From contig NW_024041150.1 of NCBI RefSeq assembly GCF_014851395.1, positions 53,649,897 through 53,713,896 of the forward strand: DNA of 64,000 bases, given 5' to 3'. The stretch comes from Micropterus salmoides (taxonomy: Eukaryota; Chordata; Actinopteri; Centrarchiformes; Centrarchidae). A model generated the notes under the pieces. It had not been told where the DNA came from. It searched no databases and saw nothing but the letters and a program-made list of their open reading frames with translations. Positions 33,669 to 46,400 of the stretch are shown piece after piece (position 1 is the first letter of the stretch; each line of letters opens with the position of its first letter). A program made the position numbers and the translations under genes.

Positions 33669-35857
33669 AATGTAGGTCTGAGGAAAGCTGAATTAGTCCT
33701 CTAGAGTTCATTATAAATCACATCCTCTTTTTCACTGTGGCCAAACTGAATAATCATTTCTAAATTGCTGTTTAAAAACCCATTACATGCATTTATTTGA
33801 TTCTGGTTTCACGTTGTATAACCTTTATTAAAAACTCATTTATTTGCTTTATTCACTTGTTTTTAACATTGAAGTGTAAATAAACATTTCCTTTATCATC
33901 AAGTCTGTGAATATTTCTTCGAAGCAGAAACTAAGGATCCATGTATTGGGGATTCACAACTCTTTTTCATTTCTCCTTTGATTGAAGGTGGTGTCCCAAA
34001 AGATGTTATGAGTGCAGATGTTCCATTTAAAGTAGTAATCCTGCTACAGACATCTATATTCATTCATTCTGTTTTTATTTGGTTTTATTTTATTGGTTTG
34101 GAATCTGTCTCCTCTGTTCAGACTGAAAGCAAAGCCAAATCTAGTCGATGCAAAGAGAGGCAGTTTCGCTCCAGTTGGGTCCAGCTGAGGTGAAGACATG
34201 TCAGCTCAAGTTTTAATGTTTCAGCTTCAATAAAAAATCCTCCTTTATCCTGAATGAACAATGACAAGAAAAAAACTGGTGCTCATCCAGGCGCTGCATA
34301 AACTCTCCATGTAAAGGGCTGCAACATTTCTTCTCGCTCACGTTCAGTAGTGGTCATTACCACCCAAATGTCTTCTGTATGATATTTGTTCGTTTCTACA
34401 GGCTCAGTCTGCTCCTGGTTTCATCTCACTTCTTTTCACATTTCTACAAAAAGCTTTCACTGTGTGATGCACAATTTAGTTTTCAGTTATTTGCAAATTG
34501 ACTTGTTGTGGTTTTGGGGTTCTGCTTTCATGTTTTCTGTAAGTTTCTTTGATCACGTCCTGTTTTGTGTTAGCATCTGTTCCATTTTTTGCAGTTATTT
34601 TAATATAGTGTTGTACTTGCATACAGTCAATTTCATTATGATAAAGACCTTCAAGAAACTTCAGGATGACACCTGCCTCCTCAGTTTGTATATGCAAAGC
34701 AGCGCTGCACTGAACAAGACCAGGTCAGGCAAGCCTGAGCCATTCAGAGTGCTAAAATAGTTCAATATAATCAAAAACTACATTGCATCCCATGAAATAG
34801 AGCACTGAGTCTGTGTGTGCATAAAAGTCTAGTGGCACCGGCGTCTACTGTGCATGATCGCACTGTAAAACCGTGCTTTGATGACGTAGAGCAACGGCAG
34901 AAACACAGTAATTCTGGTAGCTGCATTGTTTGTCTGACTCGGATTGTCACTGTTTAATCAGCCCACCTGTCAAACAACAACAAAGCGTCACTGATGGCCG
35001 AATAGTTATTTTATCCAACTGACATAGAACAGAGATTCATGAGACTTCATTTTTTTGTAAATAACCTCCATCACAGAGGGCCCCTCTCTGCCCAACGGCC
35101 CCTGGGCTCAGTGGATAGGCGTTAACCAAGGAGCAGGTTCTGTTCGTGGTTACCCTGTAGGTGGACTACAGAACACATTTGTATTCAGTGGTAATGAGGA
35201 GAAGTAGGATATTATTACACACCACTTGATAAAATGTGTAATTAATTTATTCACGTTCAGACAACAAGCCCTGCAGCCTCTGTGATTTTAGAGAGGAGAT
35301 CTTAATTAATTAACGGGACAATTTCTTACATGTTGCCCATCTTTAGGCTATATAATAGAATTATTTAAGTGTTTTCACATATTTAGATTGGAAATGGAAA
35401 TAATGGAATCTAAAGACAGCAGCTTCCAGCATCTTCTAAATCCTGCTGCTGTAGAAAGTTCTGACATGTGGTTTAACTTGACTCTTAACTTCCTGTCAGT
35501 GGTTCTGATTTCCTGCAGCTGCTGACTTCTCTGTGTCTGTAGAAATAAAGTTTGTTTGACTGCACGCATTAGAACGAGCCACAAATATCCAGAGAGCCGC
35601 AGCTGTTATCCAGCCGCTGGGAGGTTCACAGGAAACACGCCCGTTCAAGCCATGTGACATCACGCTGACCTCACTCTGACATCACTGATCAGCAGGAATC
35701 AATAGTGAGTGTGTAGACTGTGTGTGAGAGTCAGTAGGAGGAGTCAGAGTGAAGAGGAAGCTGACAAAGCGTCCTCCTGTCTTCATCCGTCCTCCATCAG
35801 CTGCTTCACCTCCATTTTCTCTCTGATCCAGAGTCAGATCGGATCAATGATCAAAGA
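33669..35857. other. No gene recognised; includes probable 3' UTR and repeat blocks
   Basis: 33669-33905 is AT-rich with AATAAA motifs and may be the zinc-finger 3' UTR. 34000-35300 has no recognised exon. 35306-35400 matches 55838-55930, and 35400-35560 is the 3' flank of the V-set gene and matches 8360-8440. Confidence 0.4.
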
Positions 35858-36322
35858 TCAAACAGATTGATCGGCCATCAGAGGAGTTGGATCAGTGGAG
35901 CTGCTTCTGTTCCTGCTTCTCTCTGCAGAGGAGACAGAGGACAGTCAGACAGAGACAAACACAGAGACTCTGACCTCAGTCTGCATACTGACCTTTGACC
36001 CTGAGAACAACTGATTTCCCTCTCATGATGGTCCAGCTGTAGACGTAGCACCTGTATGTTCCTCCGTCTCTGTCTGTGGGGGATTTCAGGGTCAGACTGA
36101 GGTCTCCAGTTGTCAGCAGGTCTTCCTTCATCTTTGTTCGGTCTCTGTAATCCTGGTTCTGTTGGTCAGGCTGGTCAGAGCCGTTCTGATACACGTGGAT
36201 CTTCTTATAGGGTTTGGGTTCAGAGCGGATCCACTCCACTCTGACGACCCCAGGGAGGTTCTCTGTGGTCTTGAAGGGCAGCAGGACAGACTCCGCCCCC
36301 TCCTCCACCTCCACCTGACAGC
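35858..36322 (-). CDS. V-set immunoglobulin gene 1 (V exon plus tail exon), divergent
   Basis: The V exon 35993-36322 has acceptor CCTCTCAG and donor AAAG|GTCAGT and is phase 1 at both ends. It encodes CQVEVEEGAESVLLPFKTT, then VRVEWIRS, HVYQNGSDQPDQQ, GDLSLTLKSPTDRDGGTYRC and VVLRVKG. The core Trp and the F-strand Cys are present, but the B-strand Cys is Phe (LLPFK), so the canonical disulfide cannot form. A second exon (35858-35922, after acceptor CTCTGCAG) reads RSRNRSSSTDPTPLMADQSV then a stop, which fits a cytoplasmic tail. No transmembrane exon lies between, only about 70 bp of intron. A leader-like hydrophobic stretch (LLLLSVQLMFCFVVLS) is directly upstream, but its start is unclear. 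Related to 50389-50782 and 54094-54627. It may be a degenerate gene. Confidence 0.6.
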
Positions 36323-36431
36323 CTGAGAGGACAACAAAGCAGAACATGAGCTGCACAGACAGCAGCAGCAGTTTGAATAACTTTATTGACAGAAGCAGAT
36401 GAGAGCAGCAGCTAACAGGGGACAGAAACAC

Positions 36432-38836
36432 AGGAAGCTGTTGGAGATGATCAGAGTCTTGATGCTGCTGGGATTGTTTTGTCCATGTGCTGCTTCACAG
36501 TAATGTCTCCTGTCAGTGTTGAGCTGCTGGACTTTTACATTTCTGGATCTAAAGCTGAACTTTGAAGAGAAGAAGTGTCACATAGGCGATTTGGCATGTG
36601 AGAGTGTATTGTAGAGCAGCGAAAGGTCACGCCCCCTTTTTAGAGTGAATAGGCCACCGGTGTAGGATTTTGTGCCAGGTGTTCCTTTTATAAGAAACGG
36701 AAGAACAAGAGAACCGCTGAGGGTGGAAGGACAAACAGGGGAATCAGGAGAGGGTGGAAGAACCAGCACCAGAAACAGGGAGGGGAGGGCGTTCAAGAGG
36801 CTGGCCGCGTTGCTGACAAGCGGAACCCTCAAGTTAGACGCAGCAGACTGGGCCAAATATACAAATATACAGCCAAAGTAAAGATGGTGTCGCGGCCTCA
36901 GGGAAGAAGTACAGAGAGTGACCTAGGAAACGGCAGCAGAGCGAGAGGAGGGAGGTCAGAGCGACAAAGGTAAATGTTGCAGATGACCGCAGACGGAGAA
37001 ACAGACAAAAGCCGAGCGTGGACTTTGGCGGAGATGGTCTACTGCTGAGGAGCGGAAACTTTTGGGTAGACACAGCAGCCCAGAGCCACAGAGAAGACCA
37101 TGTTGCGGCGTGTCGGAAGAGAGAAGCAGCCAGTGTGGAGTTGCGTGGGGGGAGGGCACCACGAGAGACATGAGGAGGGGTAGGAATTCATTCCCCACTC
37201 CTTCCCAGTAAATAACTCTCCCTTTTCCTTCTGTTACCCGTCAGTGAAGCCTGGTAGAAAAGCTGCCGCCTTTTTATTTGATTTTTTTGTTTAAACTTGC
37301 AGTACAAACAAAAGGAGTGAGCCTATTGTCGCCAGAAAGACTCCTGTCTTATATTGCTGCCTATGTGTGTCATGCCACAGTTAAAAACCACTAGTCTTTC
37401 TTTGTGTATTTTTGTGTTGTGTGGGTTTTGATTTACGCTTGATTTTGCATGTGTAAGATAGTTGAGTTGTATTGCTGCATGCATAGTTTCTATTTTAGTT
37501 TTTATATTTTCTTTCTTACAATTTATTTAGAAAGTCTAGTGAAATGAACAATTAAGGAGAACTACTGTGGAGATTGAAATGTGTGTGACTCCGTAACTGC
37601 TGTAAATATTCTATTGTCTGGGCTGGACGTTGGACCACGTAAAGAGGAGAAGCGAAAACTGAGAAGCAACGGACAGTAGACTGGGAGTCAGCAGACTGAA
37701 GGATATGATTTAAGGACAGTGACTACGGGGCCTTCAGTAGGCTTGGCCCTCGATGCATACTGAATGTTTTATACTAGATATTTTAGAGCCCTTTTTATAT
37801 TGTTCAATTTTAACTGCTCCCACCATGTTTCTAATAAACGTTGTGTTCTTTCATTCATCATTACTGGCCCGAGCCTTGTCTGTTGTAGCTTGTTCCCCAG
37901 CAGAATCCAACCTAAATTCAGTTCAGTACATTTACTTGCATATTTGAGGCCCCCCGGTGGTGGTGGGTCAGTCAGAGAATCTTTCAAATGTTTTCATTTC
38001 TGTTCTGTAAATGAATCTTAACTCCACACAGCATTTCAGACACATGTTCAACATGAGTCCAGAACACCAAGAAACACAAACATCTAATCTGGATCTGATC
38101 CCAAACTGATCTTCCTGCTTCATCAATATTTGGCATTTTTTTCTGCCAACTCTGAGCTCACTTTTCTTTCCAAATATCTTCATAATGTGAAGATATGTTG
38201 AGCCTTCTGAGAATTGAATCATCAATCTTTCATTGATCCAAACTATGAAAGCTGCATTTCTTTGTTCTAAGTGATCAACACATTTGGTTTCTTTCAGCTC
38301 CTTCCTTCCACTTTTTTCTTGATCAATACTGTCAGCCGTGGCGCAGTGGCTGGAGGTCGGGATACATGGCTATGAATTATTGCACGTTTTGGACCGGTCA
38401 CGAAGGAGTTAAACATCATCATCATAAAAACTTACTGTTTTATGGCGAATCATCAATATTGTTGGCCACACCGCCTAGTTGGCCACACCGCCTATACGCC
38501 TTTCAACGAAAACTCATAGATAGCATAACTTTTCATCATCAGTACCTTAAGATTGCACAACATAAATTTAAAGTTAATCCAATCCATTCTGTACGAGGAG
38601 TTGTTAAAGTACAAACCCTGTACAAGACGGAACAATGGACTGCAATTGCACATTCAAATCTGGTTTTGCATATGGCTCCATAAGGCTTTTCTGTGCATCC
38701 TGGGTTGATAGATGAGCCACAAAGGTTTTGTGCATCTAGGTGAAACAGGGCAATGGGGCTTCATCATTGAAGGTTTACTTCATGCTGCCAGTGGGTGGCT
38801 CTATAGGTATGAGTGAATATTGACATGTAGATGTGT
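36432..38836. other. No gene recognised
   Basis: 36600-37960 has a mosaic appearance with a late AATAAACG (about 37835), suggesting an old LTR-type retroelement, but no protein motif supports this. 38330-38360 has a short tRNA-like SINE-head motif (GCCGTGGCGCAGTGG). Nothing else is seen. Confidence 0.35.
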
Positions 38837-39211
38837 TCACAGTGTGACCCTTATCAAACGTGAAATTAAGGCAGTTTTCCCTACTATAGGGCCATCTATT
38901 CTTGCAGTTTTAAATAGTAGCCTTTCCTCAGGGTTGATCCCTGAACATTTAAAAAATGCAGTATTGTAACCTTTAATTGAAAAACCTGGTCTGGATCCTG
39001 CAGATCTCGTTAATTTCAGGCCTATCTCCAAACTAACCTTTCTGTAAAAAATTCTTGAAAAGATAGTTTGCAGTCAATTAATGACCTTCTTGGAAGGGCA
39101 CAATATTCTCATAGTTTTCCAATCTGGTTTTAAAACCCTGCATAGCAACGAATCAGCTATTTCAAAAGCTTTTAATGATATCCTTTTAGCTACTGACTCC
39201 AAGAGATCCTC
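38837..39211 (+). mobile_element. L2-like LINE RT fragment
   Basis: The plus-strand frames read LSSGLIPEHLKNAVL, then IEKPGLDPADLVNFRPISKL, KILEKIVCSQLMTFLEG and VFQSGFKTLHSNESAISKAF. These are the fingers and early palm of the RT, with several stops. It ends abruptly where the minus-strand LINE begins. Confidence 0.8.
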
Positions 39212-40815
39212 TGCCTGAGGATCTCAAGGTATGTGCTGGTGCGTATGGGACTAAAAGGTCAGAAATATAACAAGGCGAGAGGCCATGAAGAGCTTTAAAA
39301 GTGATCAATAGAATTTTAAAGTCAATTCTAAAACATACTGGGAGCCAGTGTAATGAAGCTAAAATAGGAGTAATGTGGTCATATTTCTTTGTTCTGGTTA
39401 AAAGCCTGGCAGCTGAGTTCTGGACAGTCTGGAGTCGATCAATAGATTTTTGGGTTAAACAGGTGAAAAGGCTGTTGCAATAATCCAGGCGTGATGAGAT
39501 GAAGGCGTGTAAAATGGTCTCGGTGTCCTTAAAAGTTAACATAGATCGAATTTTTGCTATATTTCTAAGTTGATAAAAACATGATTGAACAAGCTTTGTG
39601 GTGTGCTGCTCGAAATTTAATACTATCAAACAAAACACCAAGGTTCTTTGCCACAGGCTTAATGTGATTTACTAGGGAACCAGCAGATGGCAGTATTTGT
39701 TTTGCCATCTGCTGGGACCCGATGACCAGGATTTCTGTTTTGTCTGAGTTCAGCTGGAGGAAATTCTTTGACATCCATTTTTTAACTTCACAAAGGCAGT
39801 TGTTAAGTGGACTCAGCATTCCAGGGTCTGTGGATCTGACGGGAAAGTATATTTGTGTGTCATCAGCATAAATATGAAAAGAAATGCCATGTTTATGGAT
39901 AATATGTCCAAGGGGAAGCAGAAAAAAACCAACAAAATGGGTCCTAAGACCGACCCCTGAGGCACACCATATTTAACTGGACAGAACAAGGAGACATAGT
40001 TGTTTACAGACACGCAAAACTTCCTATTTGACAGGTAGGATGAAAACCATTCTATGGCAGTACCAGAGATCCCCACCCAGTGCCTCAGTCTGTCTAACAT
40101 GATGTTGTGATCAATGGTGTCAAAAGCAGCGCTAAGGTCCAGGAGTACCAGGACTGAGCACATGCCTTCATCAGCAGACATTAAAAGGTCATTGGTGACT
40201 TTAAGCAGGGCAGTCTCAGTGCTGTGGTACTTCCTGAAACCAGACTGAAACTTTTCAAATATTTTGTTATTTTCCAGTACAGTGAGCAGCTGTTTGGACA
40301 CAATTCTTTCTAGAATCTTTGCAATAAAAGGCAGTTTTGAAATTGGTCTAAAATTATGTGGGAGGGAGGGATCTAAACCAGGTTTCTTTAAAAGTGGGTT
40401 CACGCAAGCTGTTTTAAAATAATCAGGGACACAACCAGTAGATAGGGAGCTGTTGAAAACAGAGATCAAATGGGGCCCAACAGAATCTATTACTTTCAGT
40501 AAAAACTTTGTAGGTATTACATCAAGTGGGCTGGAGGACACTCTCATTTGTGATACTGTTTTCAAAAGCTCAGACAAGTCGATGGGATAAAACTGGTTAA
40601 AACTTTCTTGTTGCTGGTGAAGAACCTCTGAGTAAGAGGCCACGGGGGTAATAGAGGCTCTGATTGACACCACCTTATTGGTAAAATAAGATAAAAACAA
40701 TTCACAGTCATCATTACTTCCAGCTGAGGCACAAGGAGGGGTTGGGTTTACCAGCTGATCCACAGTTTTAAACAGAAACCTGGGATTGTGTTTATGTGTA
40801 GTAATGAGTTCAGAA
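39212..40815 (-). mobile_element. L2-like LINE copy A, truncated at both ends
   Basis: The minus frame 39813-40763 holds LLKKPGLDPSLPHNFRPISK, LPFIAKILERIVSKQLL, FRKYHSTETALLKVTNDLLM, LLDLSAAFDTIDHNIMLDRL and KYGVPQGSVLGP. The YADD box lies at 39859-39870 but is out of frame after a frameshift in a T-run near 39930. Downstream pieces are MSKNFLQLNSDKTEILVIGS and CFYQLRNIAKIRSML. It matches 44585-46130 on the plus strand closely, but it stops before the LINE 3' tail. Confidence 0.9.
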
Positions 40816-40894
40816 AAAACAAAACTAATTGCAGTGTCTCTACTGCCTCAGCATCCGATTGCTCCTACGCGGTCTGCTGAAGCGGCAGGGCTCA

Positions 40895-40983
40895 CCAGTA
40901 GAGGGCTCCGCCTGTGCTTATAGAACTAGGGTTACCATATCGTAACCTTCGTTCTATCTCACACAGGCTCCGCCCTATACTGG
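40895..40983. repeat. 89-bp imperfect palindrome
   Basis: The left half (CCAGTAGAGGGC ... ATAGAACTAGGGTTACC) pairs with the right half (CGTAACCTTCGTTCTAT ... GCCCTATACTGG) with no loop, centred at about 40939. About three quarters of the arm positions match by eye. A transposon end or a cruciform-forming sequence are possible. It lies just beyond the 5' end of LINE copy A. Confidence 0.8.
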
Positions 40984-42764
40984 ACTATATGGGTACAGTG
41001 GGTAGAGCCCAATGACTGTCCACCCGAGCTGCGACAAGCCAAAGTCCACCACGCCAACCCAGTCGGCCACAGGCCGGCCAAAGCCCCGACCACCACATCA
41101 CCTAGTGTCAGAATGGTGGGATATCCCTGAGAAGGTCGCTTTACCGATAGGGGCTTGGCCTGAACACGTGGACTGCCCTGACTTCTCAATAGTATGCCAA
41201 GCACTGCCAGTGTATGTTCCCCCTCTACACCCAGTAGTCACCAGATGCTCACTTTTCAGATCCTAGGTCGCACTTTGCGACTAGGATCCCGAGAAGGAGC
41301 CCGACATATCCAAGAGATAGAAACGCACAGACGGGCACAGTAAGGGCCAAGATGTCATTGTGCAGATTTCTTCAAAAAAAAGGGTGGGTCTGTTCCTGCC
41401 CGTGTACAGGCTTTGGAGATTAGAACGTTAGCATAGCACACATGGACACCTTAAGTGGGGTTGACTTTGATCTTTCTGCTTTAGTTTCCGTGTAGCCTTG
41501 TTTATTATGTTATTCATCCGTATCTTTAAGTTTACTTAGTATGTATATTTTAGGATTAGCTCTGTGTCTTAGCTCCTCGTTCTGGGTCTTGGTTCCTGTC
41601 TTAGTGTTTAGTGTTCAGTACTTGTGTTATGTCTGCCATCCAGTCTCTGTGTTTTCCCTTTCCGTCTCTCTGCCTCGTTAACCCTGATCCCAGTCACCTG
41701 TGTGTGATAGGGAAGTCAACAGGGGTTTAGCACTAGGACCCAGGTAAAGGGCAGAGTCTATAAATAGGGAAGGGAAGATCACCTGGTCCTTTCTTTCTGC
41801 AGTCACACACCTGAGGCCAGCCTTTGTTTGCTTCTTGATTGGGTAGGCTCTATTTTTAAATAGGTTTTACTTTTAAAAAATGTGTAAAAATCTAAGGCTA
41901 ATAATGCATGTCCAGAACTAGATCTTAGAATAATTTGTAGTTTACTTTATTAAAGATAAGTTGAAGAATTGTTAAAAACCTGTTATTTATTAGACTTCGT
42001 GGTGGTGAGGGTCCAAAGCTTCAAGTGATTGTCTAAACACATCAGCTAAAGCACAGGTATGTGTAAGATGGTTTTAAACAGGATTTTAGCCTTTTTTTTT
42101 TTTTATATGAATGTAACAGGAATATTTGAAAATATAGATCCCAGTCACCTGCATGCCTTCAACAGCGGGAGGGGAATGTGTTTCTAAGTCAAGCAAGGTA
42201 TGATAATTGTTACATTTGCTTATGTTTCATGAAATGTTTCTTTTAAAGTGTTTTTGTATCTTACTGTGTTTTTGTTTGTCTTGTTTCAAATAGAAGTTAT
42301 TAGGAGAGCCAACCACTGTTTTTTCCCACCGGTTAGTTTTATTGTGCTCACACTAGATCCTTGAATGGGCCATATTGTGTGTTTCTGGCTGTGTTAAAGG
42401 GGGAAGACAGAGTAACCATTTTGCATGGGTGTTTTGTGTAATTAGTGTGTAGCATGCAGATAGTGTTTTTCCATAGTATTTGGTTTAATTGGTTTGAGTG
42501 TGTGGGTTATTTCCTTATTTGTTTATCAGTTTGGTTATAATTTGTCGGTGCTCAATTCTACATCAGTTTCCCTGGTAATGCAGTCTAGTCCTGAATTGTG
42601 TTTTTCTTTTGTTTTGATGTAACAAATAAACTTTATATTCTTATACTGATATAGTAGCCTCTGGTCCAGTTTGTTCTGGCACTTGTGTATGAAGCAGCGT
42701 GTGATTTACATGTGTATAAATGTTTGGTGTTTCTGTTCATTCCCTGTCCGGTCATTGTTGCGTG

Positions 42765-42960
42765 TATACGTCTCATGTTGTCTGCCTTGCTCGACGTGTC
42801 TCCCTGCTTTCTTTGAATTTTGGATTCTGTTTGGATCACCTTGTTTTTGGACTCTGTTTATCAGCCAGTAAGTGTGCGCGCCTTTTGTTTGTTAATAAAC
42901 CTGTTTAACTATACCTTCTCCACACTGCATCCTGCATTTCCCACCTCTCCCATGGTAGGA
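42765..42960 (+). repeat. LTR-like or retroelement 3' segment, copy 2
   Basis: Shares GTAAGTGTGCGCGCCTTTTG, TTAATAAACC and CTGCATCCTGCATTTC with 16905-17120. Confidence 0.5.
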
Positions 42961-43331
42961 GCAAAACCTGGAGAGGTGCCTGTCTCAACACATACGCTCT
43001 TGGAGTGTTGCTCCCCTGTGTCTTTTACGCATTACAGCTTACTGCTTTGTGGTGTCCTTGAATACCCCACCGTGTGTTGATCGGTGGTGTCCTTGAACGC
43101 ACCACAGCTCGCTGCTCCAATGATGGCCCAATGTGCAACAGTGTCATCGTGAGCGCATTGTCAGTGGAGCAGTCAAAATCAGCACAGCTGCTGAGTGAAG
43201 CCGAGTCAGGACAGGGCATCCTCCTCTCTACTGCAGCGAGCTGCTGCTTGGAGAATGAGCCGCTGTTCACTGTGATGTGCCGTGGGCCGCACCCTGGAAG
43301 AGACGTGTTGTCTGGTTGCACCTCTCCAGCT

Positions 43332-43334
<3 letters not shown>

Positions 43335-43362
<28 letters not shown>

Positions 43363-43372
43363 GTGTATATAT
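43335..43372. repeat. GT / TATG microsatellite
   Basis: Runs of TGTGTG and TATGTATG. It yields spurious Tyr/Cys/Val open frames on both strands. Confidence 0.85.
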
Positions 43373-43424
43373 AAATAAAAAAAATAATACACACATACAG
43401 TCCGCCTGCAGGGCTCACGGTGTG

Positions 43425-46400
43425 TGTTATGTGGATAATTTTAATATTTTTGGCAAAGAATGTCTCTTTTTAAGACAGACGGACTTCACCCAAACAAACG
43501 GGGCTCAGAAATGTTAGCTGCGCACATACAGCATGTGGTGCGGTCCACACATGACTTACGTGAATGACTCATCATTCATGCAGCACACCTGGACACACCA
43601 CCGCTCACTGAACAGATCTCTGCCTCACTGCCACAAACAACTGTCTCCACCTGCTGGCATGTAAAGCCGTCTGCTCCCAGCGCTGTTCCACAGACTTCTA
43701 TTCCTGTCATCATCACGCATAGACCAGTAAAACCGAAATGTGCACATCCCACACAGAAATATTAGTAATCTCTTAAGGATTAGGACAACTGCACCAACTC
43801 CAGCACCCAGAACAAACTCATTTAAAATGGCTCTCTTCAATGTGAGATCACTTTCAAGTAAGACTTTTATCTTAAATGATTTTATCTTGTCTGCAAATCT
43901 AGATTTTATGTTTTTAACTGAATCCTGGTTGCAAATGAATGACTATAGCAAGCTAGTTGAACTTCTGAAATTTTTATCTACTCTGGTTTTAAATTATGGC
44001 AGAATTGTTCTTTGTGGCGATTTTAATATTCATGTTGATGACCCCACCAATGTTAATGCAACTAACTTCAAACAACATGTCAAAGGGCAAACACATAACC
44101 GTGGTCATACACTGGACTTGGTTTTTACCCTGGGTGTCAGCATCTCCTCTGTGGAATTAGTGGACATTACCATATCTGACCACAGATGTATTGTTTTTAG
44201 CTGCGATTTGCCTGTTACTCACGCCTCACCAAGCTCCGTGTGTTGTCGCATCTTTAATGAACAAAGTGTTTCAAAGTTTTGCGCATTCTTTCAGAGCCAA
44301 AGCCAACACCTGTCTGATTCCAACACCAACAATCTGGTCGATCACTTCAATCATATCTGCTTGTCGTCACTAAATATTACTGCTCCTCTAAAGGTTAGGC
44401 CTACGTCTAAAGCTAGTAAACAACCCTGGATAAATGACAGCATTCGCAGCCTCAAAAGGGAATGCAGGAAAGCAGAGCGCAGATGGAAAAAATCCAGTCT
44501 CCAAGTCCATTACCTCAGTCTGAAGGATTTATTAATTAACTACAATAACATGGTTAAGGATGCGAGAACACACTATTTTTCTGAACTCATTACTACACAT
44601 AAACACAATCCCAGGTTTCTGTTTAAAACTGTGGATCAGCTGGTAAACCCAACCCCTCCTTGTGCCTCAGCTGGAAGTAATGATGACTGTGAATTGTTTT
44701 TATCTTATTTTACCAATAAGGTGGTGTCAATCAGAGCCTCCATTACCCCCACTACCTCTCCTCACCAGCAACAAGAGAGTTTTAACCAGTTTTATCCCAT
44801 CGACTTGTCTGAGCTTTTAAAAACAGTATCACAAATGAGTGTCCTCCAGCCCACTTGATGTATTGTAATGATTGTATGCTTTGTAATACCTACAAAGTTT
44901 TTACTGAAAGTAATAGATTCTGTTGGGCCTCATTTGATCTCTGTTTTTAACAGCTCCCTATCTACTGGTTGTGTCCCTGATTATTTTAAAACGACCAATT
45001 TCAAAACTACCTTTTATTGCAAAGATTCTAGAAAGAATTGTGTCCAAACAGCTGCTCACTGTACTGGAAAATAACAAAATATTTGAAAAGTTTCAGTCTG
45101 GTTTCAGGAAGTACCACAGCACTGAGACTGCCCTGCTTAAAGTCACCAATGACCTTTTAATGTCTGCTGATGAAGGCATGTGCTCAGTCCTGGTACTCCT
45201 GGACCTTAGCGCTGCTTTTGACACCATTGATCACAACATCATGTTAGACAGACTGAGGCACTGGGTGGGGATCTCTGGTACTGCCATAGAATGGTTTTCA
45301 TCCTACCTGTCAAATAGGAAGTTTTGCGTGTCTGTAAACAACTATGTCTCCTTGTTCTGTCCAGTTAAATATGGTGTGCCTCAGGGGTCGGTCTTAGGAC
45401 CCATTTTGTTGGTTTTTTTCTGCTTCCCCTTGGACATATTATCCATAAACATGGCATTTCTTTTCATATTTATGCTGATGACACACAAATATACTTTCCC
45501 GTCAGATCCACAGACCCTGGAATGCTGAGTTCACTTAACAACTGCCTTTGAAGTTAAAAAATGGATGTCAAATAATTTCCTCCAGCTGAACTCAGACAAA
45601 ACAGAAATCCTGGTCATCGGGTCCCAGCAGATGGCAAAACAAATACTGCCATCTGCTGGTTCCCTAGTAAATCACATTAAGCCTGTGGCAAAGAACCTTG
45701 GTGTTTTGTTTGATAGTATTAAATTTCGAGCAGCACACCACAAAGCTTGTTCAATCATGTTTTTATCAACTTAGAAATATAGCAAAAATTCGATCTATGT
45801 TAACTTTTAAGGACACCGAGACCATTTTACACGCCTTCATCTCATCACGCCTGGATTATTGCAACAGCCTTTTCACCTGTTTAACCCAAAAATCTATTGA
45901 TCGACTCCAGACTGTCCAGAACTCAGCTGCCAGGCTTTTAACCAGAACAAAGAGATATGACCACATTACTCCTATTTTAGCTTCATTACACTGGCTCCCA
46001 GTATGTTTTAGAATTGACTTTAAAATTCTATTGATCACTTTTAAAGCTCTTCATGGCCTCTCGCCTTGTTATATTTCTGACCTTTTAGTCCCATACGCAC
46101 CAGCACATACCTTGAGATCCTCGGGCAGAGGTCTGTTGTCTGTTCCAGAGTCTCGACTGAAAACTAAAGGGGACAGAGCGTTTGCTGTCAGGGCCCCGAG
46201 GCTCTGGAACAGCCTGCCCGAGGAAATCAGGTCGGCTGAGTCAGTGAACTCCCTTCCAGTGAAGTCCCTTCTTAAAACATACTTTTATAGGAGAGCCTTT
46301 CCCGATCTTATTTGAGTTTATTTTATCCCTTTTATTTTATTCTATTTTACTAATTTTATATTTATCTTAAACGTGTATTTTAGTCTTTTCAATGTTTTCA

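Larger units (their letters stand above)
40984..43424. other. No gene recognised; repeat mosaic
   Basis: A hairpin of the form GATCCTAGGTCGCA...TGCGACTAGGATC lies at 41259-41288. 41460-42660 is T-rich with an AATAAA near 42625. 42765-42960 is the repeat listed separately. A GT/TATG microsatellite lies at 43335-43372. No exon is identified. Confidence 0.4.

Noticed and set aside
36578..37198. Several 70- to 90-codon frames on both strands
   Set aside because: No domain, no splice context, and overlapping frames on both strands; treated as chance.
43206..43418. Tyr/Cys/Val- or His/Thr-rich open frames
   Set aside because: They are translations of the GT/TATG microsatellite.
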